DNA of 64,000 bases from Lampris incognitus (Eukaryota; Chordata; Actinopteri; Lampriformes; Lampridae). The DNA is taken from contig NC_079219.1 in the NCBI RefSeq assembly GCF_029633865.1, forward strand, positions 59,599,284-59,663,283. The letters run 5' to 3'. The position numbers and the translations under genes were made by a program. A model generated the notes under the pieces. The model searched no databases. It saw only the letters and a program-made list of their open reading frames with translations, and had not been told where the DNA came from. Shown here one piece after another: positions 1-10,932 of this stretch (positions are counted from its first letter, which is position 1; each line of letters opens with the position of its first letter).

Positions 1-176
1 CTCCTTCCTTGTCCCGTCACTACCTGCCTCTCGGCTCCTTCCTTGTCCCGTCACTACCTGCCTCTCGGCTCCTGGCTTGTCCCGTCACTACCTGCCTCTC
101 GGCTCCTTCCTTGTCCCGTCACTACCTGCCTCTCGGCTCCTGGCTTGTCCCGTCACTACCTGCCTCTCGGCTCCTG
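1..176. repeat. 34-bp minisatellite at left edge
   Basis: Five tandem copies of a 34-bp unit (core cccgtcactacctgcctctcgg split over two reading blocks) run from the window edge. Two variants differ at four bases (tcctt versus ggctt) and occur in the order A A B A B. The array probably continues to the left. The open reading frame across it is a by-product of the repeat. Confidence 0.9.
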
Positions 177-460
177 CTGGTATGGAGGTCGCGGCTGAGC
201 GATGATAAATGACAGGTTTAATACTGTGGCATCTCCCATCTGTACACTTCTAAAACCCTCTGTCCTCCGTCTGTCCTGCTTCGGTTCCCCCAAAACCACG
301 ATTACGAAATGAACAGAAATTAAAAATTGGTGGCGTGAAATTTTTGATATCATTCCACATTACTCGTGCCAACCCCTTTTCTGCCCGAGTTGTCGGAGCT
401 GTTCCGTACTTCTTAGTAAAATAAATATGCGTTTCACATTTCAGCCATCCCTACAGTTTT

Positions 461-802
461 GTCTCCCCCCCTCCCCCCTCTCTTTTCCTCCTCAATTGTA
501 CCCGGCCAGTCACCCCGCTCTTCTTAGCCGTCCCGGTCTCTGCTCCACCTCCTCTGCTGATCTGGGGAGGGCTGCAGACTACCACATGCCTCCTCCCATA
601 TACATGTGGAGTCACCAGCTGCTTCTTTTCACCTGACAGTGAGGAGTTTCACCAGGGGGACGTAGCGCGTGGGAGGATCACGCTATTCCCCCCAGTTCCC
701 CCTTTCCCCTGAACAGGCGCCCCAACCCACCAGAGGAGGCGCAAGTGCAGCGACCAGGACACACCCACATCCAGCTTCCCATCCCCAAACACGCGGTCCT
801 GT
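461..802 (-). mobile_element. tRNA-derived SINE, family A, 5'-truncated copy
   Basis: This is one of about eleven copies in the window of a roughly 430-bp SINE (called family A here). Full copies start with a tRNA-like head holding an A-box-like TAGCGTAGCGG and an exact B box GGTTCGAATCC. A conserved body follows, and the copy ends in a tail like caattggggagaaaaagggg. This copy lies in reverse, keeps tail and body and has lost the tRNA-like head. Confidence 0.85.
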
Positions 803-875
803 AGTCAATGAGAGAAATTGTCCGTCTCTACTTTCCTGCAGTTTCCACATTGGACAGTTTCTCTCATTGACTACA
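802..875. repeat. 23-bp inverted repeat (stem-loop)
   Basis: gtagtcaatgagagaaa at 802 is matched by its near-perfect reverse complement ending at 875, with about 27 bases between the arms. It abuts the broken end of the family A SINE. It may be a MITE remnant; no function is apparent. Confidence 0.7.
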
Positions 876-1109
876 CGAACGCATGTGTCATTTATTCTTC
901 TGTACAAAATCTCAACAAGAGCAACATGGTGCTGCGCCACTAATCATAGGCGTAACTCCACTCTGTCAACCCGGAAACACCTTCTTTTAAAGGGCCTGTG
1001 TCTACCTAACACAGAACGCCAACCGATTATGGTGAATTATGCCCGTACAGTCCGCTACAACAGGCTGTTGTGTTACGAAGACTATCGGACATTCACACAC
1101 ATCACGTTT

Positions 1110-3236
1110 TTTGTCGGGCATCACATAGGCTTAAATTTCAAATTATATTTGGGGCTAAACTCAAAACAGGCAAAATGACCTGGCGACGCCGATGCTCTGA
1201 CATGTTTGGGGAGGGGGTTCCAGAGCGAGGGGGCAGCTATGGAGAAGGTTCTGTTGCCCCAGGTCCGGTGCTTGGTCCTGTGTGGTGGAGACAGGAAGTT
1301 GGCATCAGAGGAGCGAAGGCTGTGGGAAGGAGTATGGTAGTGGAGCAGGTCAGTGATGTAGGAGGGGGTCTGGTTATGGAGGGCTTTGTGAGTGAGGAGA
1401 AGGGCTTTCAGTTGGATCCATTGTGGGACAGGGAGCCAGTGGAGGTTCTGGAGGACAGGGGTGATGTGGTCACAGGATTGGGAGCGGGTGAGCAGGCAGG
1501 CAGCAGAGTTCTGGATGTACTGGAGTTTTCTTTAGATGATGAGCCCTAGAGAATGCTGTTGCAGTCGTCAATTCTGGATGCGATGAAGGTATGGATCAAT
1601 GTCTGTGAATGTTCTCATTCATCCAGGTCATGGTTATCCAAAGGAGTTGAATCAAGTACAACTGGACTTGGTATATATCCGTGAAGACGTTTCGCCTCTC
1701 ATCCAAGAGGCTTCCTCAGTTCCTGCCTTTCTGACTAGACCAAGCTGGTCTGACTGGCTGGTGATGAGACTCAGAATTTATCCTGTAGAAGTCGTTGTCA
1801 GAGCTATAGATGTCCATGGCTCTTTTGTGTACCGATGTTTGGCCACGCCCGTCGTTATCGGAGCTATTGATATGCGTGGCTCTCCTGTGCTCCGATGTCC
1901 AGCATTTGTTTAGCAGCGATGGTCATTGGGGGTGTTAGTGTCGACTTCATTATTCAGTGGTCATGAGAGTCGTTGGAGCCGTTAGTGACCGACTGTTGTT
2001 CTTGGAGACTAGAGCCACGCATATCAATAGCTCTGACAACGACTCCTAGAGGATAAATTCTGAGTCTCATCACCAGCCAGTCAGACTAGCTTGGTCTAGT
2101 CAGAAAGGCACGAACTGAGGAAGATATGGATCAATGTTTCAGCAGCAGAGAAGGACAGTGATGGGCAACGATTTGCTGTTTCTAGGTGGGAAAAGGCAGT
2201 TCTTGTGATTTGATCGACGTGGTGTTCAAAGGAGAGGTTGCTGTCGAAAATGATTCTGAGGTTTCGGATGTGTGGGGAGGGAGAGGGTGCAATAATTCAT
2301 GGTGAGGCAGAAGTTACGAGTGGTTTTGGTAAGAGATTTGGGAGTGATGATGATCATATCAGATTTATCCCAGTTTAGTTTGAGGAATTTGGCTTGCAGC
2401 CATGATTTAATTTCAGTGAGGCAGTTGGTCAGACAGAAGTAAGTTGTAGTGGTGATGGATTTTGTGGAGATGTAGAGCTGGACATCATCAGCGTAGCAGT
2501 GGAAGTGGAGACCATGACGATGTATGACATTACTAAGTGGGGAGCATGTAAAGGCTGAACAGGAGAGGACCAAAGACTGAACCCTGGGGGACGCCTTGGG
2601 ACAGAGGCGCGGTTAAGTAGGTGTAGTTTTTGATGCTGATGAACTGCTGTCTGTTTGTGAGATATGGCTTTAGCCAGGAGAGGGCAGTACTGGTGATGTT
2701 GAGGGAGGATTCAAGACAGGAGAGAATGGTGTGGTTGGTGATGTCAAAAGCTGCAGTGAGGTCGAGGAGGATGAGAATGGTGTGGTGGCCAGAGTCTGTG
2801 GAGAGGAGGAGGTCATTGGTGACTTACTTTAAGGAGGGCTGTTTCTGTGCTGTGCTGTGAGTGGAGACCAGATTGGAATAGTTTGAACAAGTCGTTGGTG
2901 ATGAGGTGAGCTCTGCAGTGGGAGGCGACAACACGTTCCAGTATTTTTGACAGAAAGGAGAGATTGGAGATGGGCTGGAAGTTGCTTATGATATCAGGGT
3001 TGAGTCTAGGTTTTTTGAGGGTGGGGATGACAGCAGCCAGTTTAACTGTATGGGGGACTGAACCACAGCTGAAGGAGGAGTTAATGATTTCTGTGATGAG
3101 TGAGGGGATAGCTGGGAGACCGTTCTTAACAAGATCAGATGGGATGGGATCCAGAACACAAGTGGAGCTTCTCATTCCTATCATAAAGTTGGACAGCTCC
3201 ATTGCAGACACAGGGGTGAACTTTGATAGGGGTTAA
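1110..3236 (-). mobile_element. LINE, L2-like, 5'-truncated, split by a later insertion
   Basis: Read on the minus strand, 3211-2226 encodes reverse-transcriptase landmarks typical of the fish L2/CR1 group: DPIPSDLVK, ISNFQPISNLSFLSKILE, FQSGLHSQHSTETALLKV and, further on, HCYADDVQLYIS (the YADD catalytic box). About 1570-1120 encodes the C-terminal tail, with HITPVLQNLHWLPV and LWNPLP-like blocks. The frame is interrupted several times, so it is dead. A 522-bp element splits it at 1603-2124. The 5' half (endonuclease) is missing. Confidence 0.85.
1603..2124. mobile_element. Penelope-like element terminal fragment inserted in the L2-like LINE
   Basis: The insertion is bounded by a 13-bp direct repeat, tatggatcaatgt, at 1590-1602 and 2125-2137. 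It carries the fish Penelope-like terminal sequence; read in reverse it includes ggatgagaggcgaaacgtc. About 95 bp at 1711-1808 returns as an inverted copy at 2027-2123. Inverted or tandem terminal repeats are usual for this retroelement class. The gatgag...cgaaac string resembles a hammerhead ribozyme core, as reported for Penelope-like ends. Confidence 0.65.
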
Positions 3237-3239
3237 GTT

Positions 3240-3790
3240 GTAAAAGGGGGGGGGCATGATGAAACATTTCTATCCTGATGGGAGTGGTCTCTTCCAGGAT
3301 GACAGTGCCCCCATCGGCAGGGCACGAGGGGTCACTGAATGGTTTGATGAGTATGAAGATGATGTAAATCATATGCTATGGCCTTCACAGTCACCAGATC
3401 TCAACCCAACTGAACACTTATGGGAGATTTCGGACCGACATGTTAGACCTGTGTCCTATTAAGGGAAACAGGTGGAGAACGTCCAGGAGCTAAAAACAAT
3501 CACGAAAGAGCAGGATAGTTGGAAATGCCACGTGGAAGCAGTTATGGGGCATCCTGACGAACGACCTAGGTGAGGTGAGGTGAGGTGAGGTGAGGTGTTA
3601 GACAGCGCTCTCCACCACCATCATCAAAACACCAAGTGAGGGAAGATCCTTTGGAAGAATGGTGTCCGTCCCTCCAGTAGAGTTCAGAGACTTGTAGAAT
3701 CTATGACAGGGCGCATTGAAGCTGTCTGGAGGCTCGTGGTGGACCAACACCTTATTAAGACACTTCCTTTAATTTGACACCCATCTGTAC
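3240..3790 (+). mobile_element. Tc1/mariner transposon, 3' half
   Basis: The plus strand encodes the C-terminal part of a Tc1-type DDE transposase: DGSGLFQDDSAPI, RARGVTEWFDEYEDDVNH, then SQSPDLNPTEHLWEI, where the E is the third catalytic acid. After a nested insertion at 3449-3595 the same protein resumes at about 3604 (RQRSPPPSSKHQ-like) and runs to about 3700. The 5' half is missing and the frame is cut by the insertion, so it is not functional. Confidence 0.85.
3449..3595 (+). mobile_element. Short retroposed insertion with (GTGAG)n tail inside the Tc1 remnant
   Basis: A 147-bp insertion is flanked by the 8-bp direct repeat tgttagac (3441-3448 and 3596-3603). It ends in about five units of ggtga. 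Target duplication plus a simple-repeat tail fits a 5'-truncated LINE or its SINE partner. The family is not recognised. Confidence 0.6.
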
Positions 3791-3900
3791 ATATACTATA
3801 TATACACACATATATAAATATATATACACACATACGTATATGTATATATATATGTGTGTGTGTGTGTGCAGCCACATATGAGTATATGTGTATTTAAGTG
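3785..3900. repeat. Low-complexity TA/CA-rich tract
   Basis: Alternating tatata, cacaca and tgtgtg stretches just after the Tc1 remnant. It looks like a degenerate microsatellite. Confidence 0.7.
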
Positions 3901-4411
3901 AGGTAACTGGAACCACAAGATACCCTCCAATTTTCGAGGAGCCCCCTAATTCGGTTCAACAGGAGGGAGCATAACCCCCCTGGGGGAATGTGGTTTTGTG
4001 TCGAGTCCGTGTATGTAGATGTGCCCGTGTGTGCGTGTGCATGTGTGGGCGTATTTGATGAGGGGCGGTAATGGGGTAACCTCATGAGCCCTCCCTCCAG
4101 CCTCGAGCAATATGGGTGGGGAGGGGAGAGGGTTGTTTAAAAGGTTTGGGTGGTGGGACTAAGACAAGAGAAGAAGAAGCATGGACAAAAAAAAGCACGG
4201 AAGGAGAGGAGGGAGAAGAGAGAGAGATGGGAGAGGATAAGGACATTTGGTTTAAGGCGGCAGTGTTCTGTTTTCATGGAGGGATGGGCCAAAGGAAGAA
4301 GGAAGGGGCAAGTGAGGGAGAGGGAGTTAGGTGGATGTTATCAGGGAGGGAGGCAGTCACAGATTAAAGCGTTCTTTTATGACCGCAGTTATGTAATTAG
4401 CATTGTTTTAA
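3901..4411. other. No gene seen
   Basis: Purine-rich, low-complexity DNA. Open frames here lack any recognisable domain and have no convincing splice context. Confidence 0.5.
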
Positions 4412-4541
4412 CCTTCCTTCCATCCATCCATTATCCGAACTGCTTATCCTGCTCTGAGGGTGGCGGGGATGCTGGAGCCTATCCCAGCAGTCACAGGGCG
4501 GCAGGCGGGGAGACACCCTGGACAGGCCGCCACAGGGCCTT
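4412..4541 (-). mobile_element. V-SINE, 3' part
   Basis: ccatccatccattatccgaa followed by tatcccagcagtcacagggc, reading in reverse, is the 3' end of the tRNA-derived V-SINE that is seen in full at 58688-59052. The tRNA head and the V domain are missing. Confidence 0.8.
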
Positions 4542-4730
4542 TGTTTTAACCAATTGGAGATCAATATGTGCAATGTTTATGTTGTGGTATGACTTCAATT
4601 CTACAGCATTCTCTCTCTCTTTGTGTATATGTACACGTAAGTTAGTATATGAGGTAAAATCCTGCATAGGAGTTCCCAGTTCTCCTCTATTATTTACAAC
4701 CCTCTTTGCCCCCTTCCTGCAATTACCCTA

Positions 4731-4733
<3 letters not shown>

Positions 4734-4806
<73 letters not shown>
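4734..4806. repeat. (CT)n microsatellite
   Basis: About 36 uninterrupted CT dinucleotides, then a short tgtgtctctgtctc edge. Confidence 0.97.
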
Positions 4807-4810
<4 letters not shown>

Positions 4811-5513
4811 CTCTGTCTCATCTACTAGACCACCATCGCTGCCCAGTTTGGCATTTAACCTCGACAGTTCCTTTGTATCGACCTGCTTTTCCTTATCCAG
4901 CCTGTTTGTGCCTCCGCGCTCAACATGTCTGCCGGTGGGTGGGTGAGCTTGTTGCATGACTGCATCTGGTGTTTACCTGCCATTCACCTACCTGTGTTTC
5001 TGTTTGCCCTCTCGTCCCAACCTGTTAACACGTTACACCTCAGACGTTCGGGGGGACGTTCTCCCCGGGGCCGTCTGGCTGGCGCGCAGCAGAGGACGCA
5101 GTGTCAGCCTGACACCTGCTGGTCGGAAGTGCAAACTGCAGCCTTACGCCGGCCCTGAATGGAGGCCAGCTGGCAACGGGGGGATTTTTCCTCAAGTGTG
5201 CTGAGTGAGGGAAGAATGCGCTGTCAAAATATGCAGGTGCTCGTCCTCTCAGCGTGGAATTTCTGCCTGATGGCTTAATGATTTCTGCAAAAGCAAAGCA
5301 AGCCAAACTCTACTCGCGGGGTATCGTGTGAGTTGTTGGTTACGTTGCAACTGTGGGTCTAGACTGTTTTTGAGGAATGTCTACCCATCTGTTGTGGTTT
5401 GTTTTGATGCTATGGTGTGTTCTCCAGTCACACAGATACTTTCTCGGAGCTTGTTATTTATTTAATTATTGTATATAGAGGCACTGGATGAAGCTGAAGA
5501 GAAGAGAGAGTAA

Positions 5514-5546
<33 letters not shown>

Positions 5547-6378
5547 GGGGGGGATATGAGCAATTACTCACATGAGCAAAGGGAGGCAGAGAGGGAGAGG
5601 GTAATAAAGATAAGAAAGGAAGGTTGAACAAGAGATTGATTGGGGGAATGAAGAGGAAAAAATTGAATTGATAAAGAGAGAGAGTGAGAGAGAGCCAGCA
5701 AGCATACAAAAGAAGGTATAGGAGGAAGGAGGGGAACTGTTTATTCCCGGGTCTGGCAGCATTCCACGCTGTCTGGCTCTGATTCTGACGGCCTGCTATG
5801 TTTTTTTAGCCCTACCTCCAGACTGGCTATGGGACCCCAGAGCTGCCCTCTTCTTGCCTTCTCCACTGCTTGCCAAACTCTTTTCACCATGCCACCCACC
5901 GTCTGCGCCTGGCTGACAGGACAAAAAGGGACTCCAATGTCATTTTAAACTCTTCACTTCAACTTGACCCTCTTCTGTTCCACAGAAAAAAGGTCATGGT
6001 GTTGTTTTTTGTTGTTGTTCGTTTGTGTGGAATTAGTGACATCTGTCTTGACCTTGCTTGAATGTGTGGACTGCTTGGGCAACACCTTTTCACGACACAG
6101 TGCCGGTGTTTCAGCGGGAAGCTGTGTCTGGTAATTCTGCTTTCTTTTCCCACTGGAAGTGGAAAGAGACTGGAAACATTCCACCAGGGACAATAGGCCA
6201 TCAGACCCCAGACCACTCCCTGTCATGAATGAACCTGAATTCAGGAGCTCCAGGTTACACAATAACAACCGCCTGAGCACAAGAACCCTTCTTATAATGG
6301 TCTGCATAACCTGTGTGGAAATTTAGATATCGTGAATTTTAAAAGAAAGCTACTGCCTCGTACGACAGCCTGATTTAT
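4807..6378. other. Gene-free stretch
   Basis: A short (TG)n run lies at about 5515-5535, followed by a GA-rich tract to 5700. No coding exon, RNA gene or recognisable transposon protein was found. It may hold upstream regulatory DNA, but nothing in the sequence shows it. Confidence 0.45.
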
Positions 6379-7120
6379 GCTACGTTCACACGACAACGGT
6401 CTTGCTAAAAACGTAAAAGTTTTTCCTTTACGTTTTAAAAAAGTTCCGCGTTCATTCATCCTTTTGAATACGATACGCAAAAAAACGACTGAAAACGCTG
6501 TAGTGTGCATGCCCGGCCAGTAGTTGGCGGTGACGATTTGTAGTAAAACGTGTACCATGCGCGTTTCCGGTGGGCCCCAATAACACCTTGCGCCTGCGCA
6601 CAAACGCTTTCGTCTCAGCGCGTTGAGTAAACCCCAGATATGTATACGGAGTAAACAAACAGTCGATGGCGAGTGTACGCTGGAAAACAGAGCATTTCGG
6701 CGACGTATGGGTGGGCTGAGAGTTTGGCGCATGTAAATAAAGCGTCTCCGCTGATCCCAGTAATGGCGCCGCAAATCTACACTTTGCCGGAGGAGCGTTA
6801 ATAAACTCAGCAGAGATAAACGGCGCAAGCAGCGCGGTAATCCGCTATTGTCCATGTTGGCTTCTTGCGCATGGCTATTTGACTGAAAACGTAATACGCA
6901 TGTGCGAAGTGGAGCCGTGACGTCACCGTTCTCACAGGAACCGGTTTTGATGAGCGGTTTGGATAACGGATGGAGTTGCGTTTTCAAAAGGGTTCACTGG
7001 AACCCGGGCTCAAAGGTTTGCGTTTTCGGGCCCCCCAAAACGCCGCTGTCGTGTGAACGAACGCCCAAAACGCAACAGTACTTTACCGTTTTATGCTGAA
7101 AACGTTGCCGTGTAAACTGG
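6379..7120. mobile_element. Non-autonomous DNA transposon (MITE-like) with terminal inverted repeats
   Basis: acgttcacacgacaacgg near 6382 is mirrored by ccgctgtcgtgtgaacg at 7043-7059, and a second mirrored piece (cgttgccgtgtaaac) follows near 7105. The interior has many aaaacg and cgtttt motifs. The minus-strand ORF of 231 codons has no recognised domain. The superfamily is uncertain. Confidence 0.55.
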
Positions 7121-7224
7121 TTAAATACAGCCTCGTTATCGTGCTGTCGCCTGGACAGCATCTGATGAGTAAGATCGTATGATACATAAAATGAATGATC
7201 CCCAAGGATGTGGGCAGCATGACT

Positions 7225-7276
7225 AGTGTGTGTGTGTGTGTGTGCGTGCGTGTGTGTGCGTGTGTGTGCGTGCGCA
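7225..7276. repeat. (TG)n/(TGCG)n microsatellite
   Basis: Alternating purine-pyrimidine tract of tgtg with interspersed tgcg and cgtg, about 50 bp long. Confidence 0.9.
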
Positions 7277-8314
7277 CATGCGTGTGCGCTAGAGAGAGAT
7301 AGAAAGCTAGAGAACAGACAGAGTGCGAGAAAGACTAAAAGGGAAGGGAAATTATATCATCGAGGTGGCAGATGTGCAGGATGAGAGGCGTCGTATTCGG
7401 AGTCAAATTAAGCTGTGAAAAGTCACATCCTCATTTTTCAGGATGAACAACAGCGAGACTTGGAAATGTGTCATAAAAGTTACGGCCACATATCAAATCC
7501 CCCGTGCTGATGATTCCCTGAATCACATGTGCAGAGAAACAGTCAAGCATTCTTAAGTTCCTGCATGTTTGTTTCTATGCCAAGGAAATAATGACTGCAG
7601 CACACTGGCAACTAAGACGAAGTAATGCCTTTCACATCTGGTCGTTAACATCACTTGTTGAAACAAGTGAAAGAAAAAAGTCTTAACCCGATCTAAATAA
7701 AATGCTTTCGCTAGAGAGGGGTTTACAGTAAACAAACAGCCAACTATTTTGCAGGCCGCTGCCGCTTCAACATTTTTGCGACCACAAAGCTGTGGCTTTA
7801 GTCTTTCCTTGTGCTTCTACCCTGACCACGTTTAGTGTCTGTATCTAATCAGGCTTCTAGCTCCATTATCTCTCCCTCCCTCTCTCCCTCATTCCCTCGC
7901 TCTGACCTTACAAGGAAAGGCAGCAGGGTTGATGTCATAGAATGAAGAATGTTGCAAGAATCCACTGAGAGGGTTAGACAGAAAGGAACAGAGGAGGAGG
8001 AGGAGAAGGAGGAGGAGGGGGGGTCCGACTGGACAGTTTATGAACACACAGACAGAGAGAGGGGGGATACTGAGAGAGGGGGGGGGGGGAGAGGTGTTTA
8101 CATAGTAACACACACGTTCTGCACAAGAGTCAAACGAGAAAGAACTTGTTTGGAAGGATGGTGTCATTCCTTTTCCAGAGACAGAGGGACAGGGGGAGGG
8201 TCTAACAGCTGGAGAGGAACTGAGAGGGGGAGAAAGAGAGAGGTTACCATTAGAGATAACTCTGACTCGATTTGGATCTAGAGGAAAGAACGCTCGAAGC
8301 GAGTGAAAAGGGGG
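7277..8314. other. Gene-free stretch upstream of zyx
   Basis: Contains GA-rich low-complexity DNA at about 7975-8100. No exon recognised. Confidence 0.4.
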
Positions 8315-9034
8315 CTAATTAAATTTCTTCAAGCGGTGGAATTTGCAAGCGGGGTAAGGATCCTCTGGTTCTATGTGATAGGAGTTAGAGCAGTTGGAAG
8401 CCAGCCCACTGATGTACACAGGCTTGCTTTTACCTCGTCGGGTAGACCACTCTGAACACGTAAAGAAGTCATAATCCCGGATAGCGCGGATTCGCCGATT
8501 AATCGGTGTAGGTTTGAAGTTCTCTCTCCAGGAAAAGTCGTCTTTTGTCTCTGGGTGGTGTAACGTGCACCCTGTGAACGTGCACGGCAAATGGGCTGCA
8601 TTGCAATGCGTTACATGGAAATAAGAGACTATAGCCTTTAAATTAAAAAAATAACACAACCGAAAGCCTGCTCGTATCCAGGACGATCTCGTCTTTTGCC
8701 GAACTCTGCAGCCCCTCCGTAAAACCCGGACGGACCTCTTAGCGCGTGCCACACGTTGTACGCCAATTGATGGGCAGGGTAGATAATGCTCGGCACGGAA
8801 AATGCGGAAGCTCGGACCGGAAGTCCGGCTAAAAGTCGTCAGCGCGGCGGCGACGGTCCCCGGACACTTCGGAAGACTGCGCGATAGAACGCGTTGACAA
8901 CACCGCCGGAAGAGTGTGGTTGTCCCGCTGTATGGGGCTGAAGACGAGGCGGTAGACCTGGGCGTAGTCCCGTCCGTCAGAAGGGGACCTGACGGGAGCC
9001 CTGGGAGGGGGTAGCGGGTCCGTTGCCCGACCAC
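8315..9034 (-). CDS. Uncharacterised 239-codon ORF, divergent from zyx (doubtful)
   Basis: The open frame runs on the minus strand away from the zyx promoter. The first half translates CpG-rich promoter DNA and looks like chance coding. The last part (about 8600-8315) is less biased and contains strings such as DDFSWRENFKPTP and RIRAIRDYDFF. A possible acceptor (gcaatgcag) precedes this part, so it could be the last exon of a divergent gene. No family is recognised and no start context or paralogue can be shown. It could equally be noise in a CpG island or a transposon piece. Confidence 0.2.
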   Translation of the reverse strand: MVGQRTRYPLPGLPSGPLLTDGTTPRSTASSSAPYSGTTTLFRRCCQRVLSRSLPKCPGTVAAALTTFSRTSGPSFRIFRAEHYLPCPSIGVQRVARAKRSVRVLRRGCRVRQKTRSSWIRAGFRLCYFFNLKAIVSYFHVTHCNAAHLPCTFTGCTLHHPETKDDFSWRENFKPTPINRRIRAIRDYDFFTCSEWSTRRGKSKPVYISGLASNCSNSYHIEPEDPYPACKFHRLKKFN

Positions 9035-9180
9035 ACGTTAGCTTCCCCGCCCCCGGCGGCTCATACAAAGCGATACCAAGTGAGCCGGCTAACGCTAGCC
9101 CGGAAGCTAACGGCTAGCCCGGAAGCTAGCGGCTAGCCCCCCCACACAGACTGGCTGGCTGGTTAGACTCGCAGGTGAGT
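8690..9180 (+). promoter_or_regulatory. zyx: CpG-rich promoter of zyx
   Basis: GC content and CpG density rise sharply over about 500 bp (many cg in 8700-9140), unlike the AT-rich flanks. The stretch ends at a good 5' splice site, cag|gtgagt, at 9174/9175. A short tandem duplication of ggctagcccggaagcta lies at about 9093-9140. No TATA box is evident. The transcription start is inferred, not seen. Confidence 0.55.
9080..9174 (+). other. zyx: zyx 5' non-coding exon (predicted)
   Basis: The exon ends at gactcgcag|gtgagt. The next exon with a coding start is at 16142, so this would be the untranslated first exon with a roughly 7-kb intron 1. Only the splice donor is seen. The 5' boundary is a guess. 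Confidence 0.45.
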
Positions 9181-9840
9181 TTCAGCTTCCGTCTTTTCGC
9201 CAGAAACCGTTGCTCGGCGTCGAGATACGGTTGTTTTCTACACGCGGTAGCCGAGCCGAATGGTCTGAGCTGAAAACCGGGATGGAGAAACACCAGCCGT
9301 GGGCCGCCACCTTCGCTCCGTTGAATGTGTGTTATTGGGGTGATCTGCCCTGCTCTCTACCAGCTAGCGCCCGCTGGGGTCCCGCTAGCCTCCTATCTCA
9401 GCGTGTATGGGCATGGGCTAAATAACGGCTGTGCAGCTTATGGCTCTCACAATTCCTCATCTATGTGGGGGTTTTATTAAACTGTGTACTCTGACATTAT
9501 CTGTGTCACGGTTACGCACCTTAGATGTCATAGTGCTGTACTACGTGTGCACGCTTTGTGTATGTACTCTGTGTTTACCATAAGGGCTGTCCACGCGCTG
9601 GTCGGTGGCTGGCTACAACGTATCCGTAAGCGTTTTATGTAACGAGAGGTGTGTTCCAGGATAGAGGTGTGTTCCAGAATATTGTTCCAGGAGGTGGGTG
9701 TGGCGTGGTCGTGTTTTCCGTTCATCGTCCAGGTTGATGCACTTCTATATTCTCCATCGAGTGCCGTGTCACCAAGAGCGTTGTGTGGGAGGTGTGTTGG
9801 TTCTTCTTCTTTCTTAGTGCAAGGACCGTGTAGTGTAGAG

Positions 9841-10932
9841 CAGTGGTTCTCGACCTTTTTGGGGTCCTGGACCCCCTGCGTATTATTGATCTACCCTGAG
9901 GACCCCTCCACCTGATCTTGGGGGAGGGGGGGGTTGCAATTTGATAGAAACAGTAGAAACTGCATTTTAAATTGCATTATAGCATTTATTCACTCTTTGG
10001 GGCAAAAATAAGAGCTTTCAGTTGTAACTTAGATATGGTTAACAAAACAGAATTCTTATGCAGTAACTTTCAGATATATGTAACAAAACAGAATATGTAT
10101 TCAGTAACTTTCAGATATATGTAACAAAACAGAATATGTATTCAGTAACTTTCAGATATATGTAACAACACAGAATATGTATTCAGTAACTTTCAGATAT
10201 ATGTAACAACACAGAATATGTATTCAGTAACTTTCAGATATATGTAACAAAACAGAATATGTATTCAGTAACTTTCAGATATATGTAACAACAGAATATG
10301 TATTCAGTAACTTTCAGATATATGTAACAACAGAATATGTATTCAGTAACTTTCAGATATATGTAACAACACAATATGTATTCAGTAACTTTCAGATATA
10401 TGTAACAAAACAGAATATGTATTCAGTAACTTTCAGATATATGTAACAAAACAGAATATGTATTCAGTAACTTTCAGATATATGTAACAACACAGAATAT
10501 GTATTCAGTAACTTTCAGATATATGTAACAAAACAGAATATGTATTCAGTAACTTTCAGATAAATGTAACAAAACAGAATATGTATTCAGTAACTTTCAG
10601 ATATGTGTAACAAAACAGAATATGTATTCAGTAACTTTCAGATATATGTAACAACAGAATTTTTATGCAGTAACTTTTAACAATGCAAACGGGAGCGAGA
10701 TCTCTTATTAAAATACAATAAATTACACTTGTGAAACAGATGTAATTAGAGAAAAAAGTCCTGCTACCCTTTATAGTTTAGGTAGATAAAGGTCTCAGTC
10801 ACATTTGAGTAAAATAATCCTATTTCTATAAATGTCATAGGATCTTTTTTTAAGATATTTTATTTCCACGCACCCCTTGCAATTACACCACGGACCACTA
10901 GGGGTCCGCGGACCCCCGGTTGAGAAACACTG
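9841..10932. mobile_element. hAT-type non-autonomous transposon in zyx intron 1
   Basis: The element begins cagtggttctcgacc and ends ggttgagaaacactg, an imperfect 15-bp terminal inverted repeat of the common hAT cagtggttctcaacc type. ggtcctggaccccc near the 5' end is mirrored by ggggtccgcggaccccc near the 3' end. No clear 8-bp target duplication remains. No transposase coding is seen. The interior is dominated by a minisatellite. Confidence 0.75.
10035..10665. repeat. 41-bp minisatellite within the hAT element
   Basis: About 15 copies of a unit containing aacagaatatgtattcagta and actttcagatatatgtaac. Small indels sit in the (a)n stretch after gtaac. Copies are highly alike, so the expansion is recent compared with the host element. 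Confidence 0.92.

Noticed and set aside
6292-6987. 231-codon minus-strand gene
   Set aside because: Lies within inverted-repeat-bounded MITE-like DNA and shows no domain.
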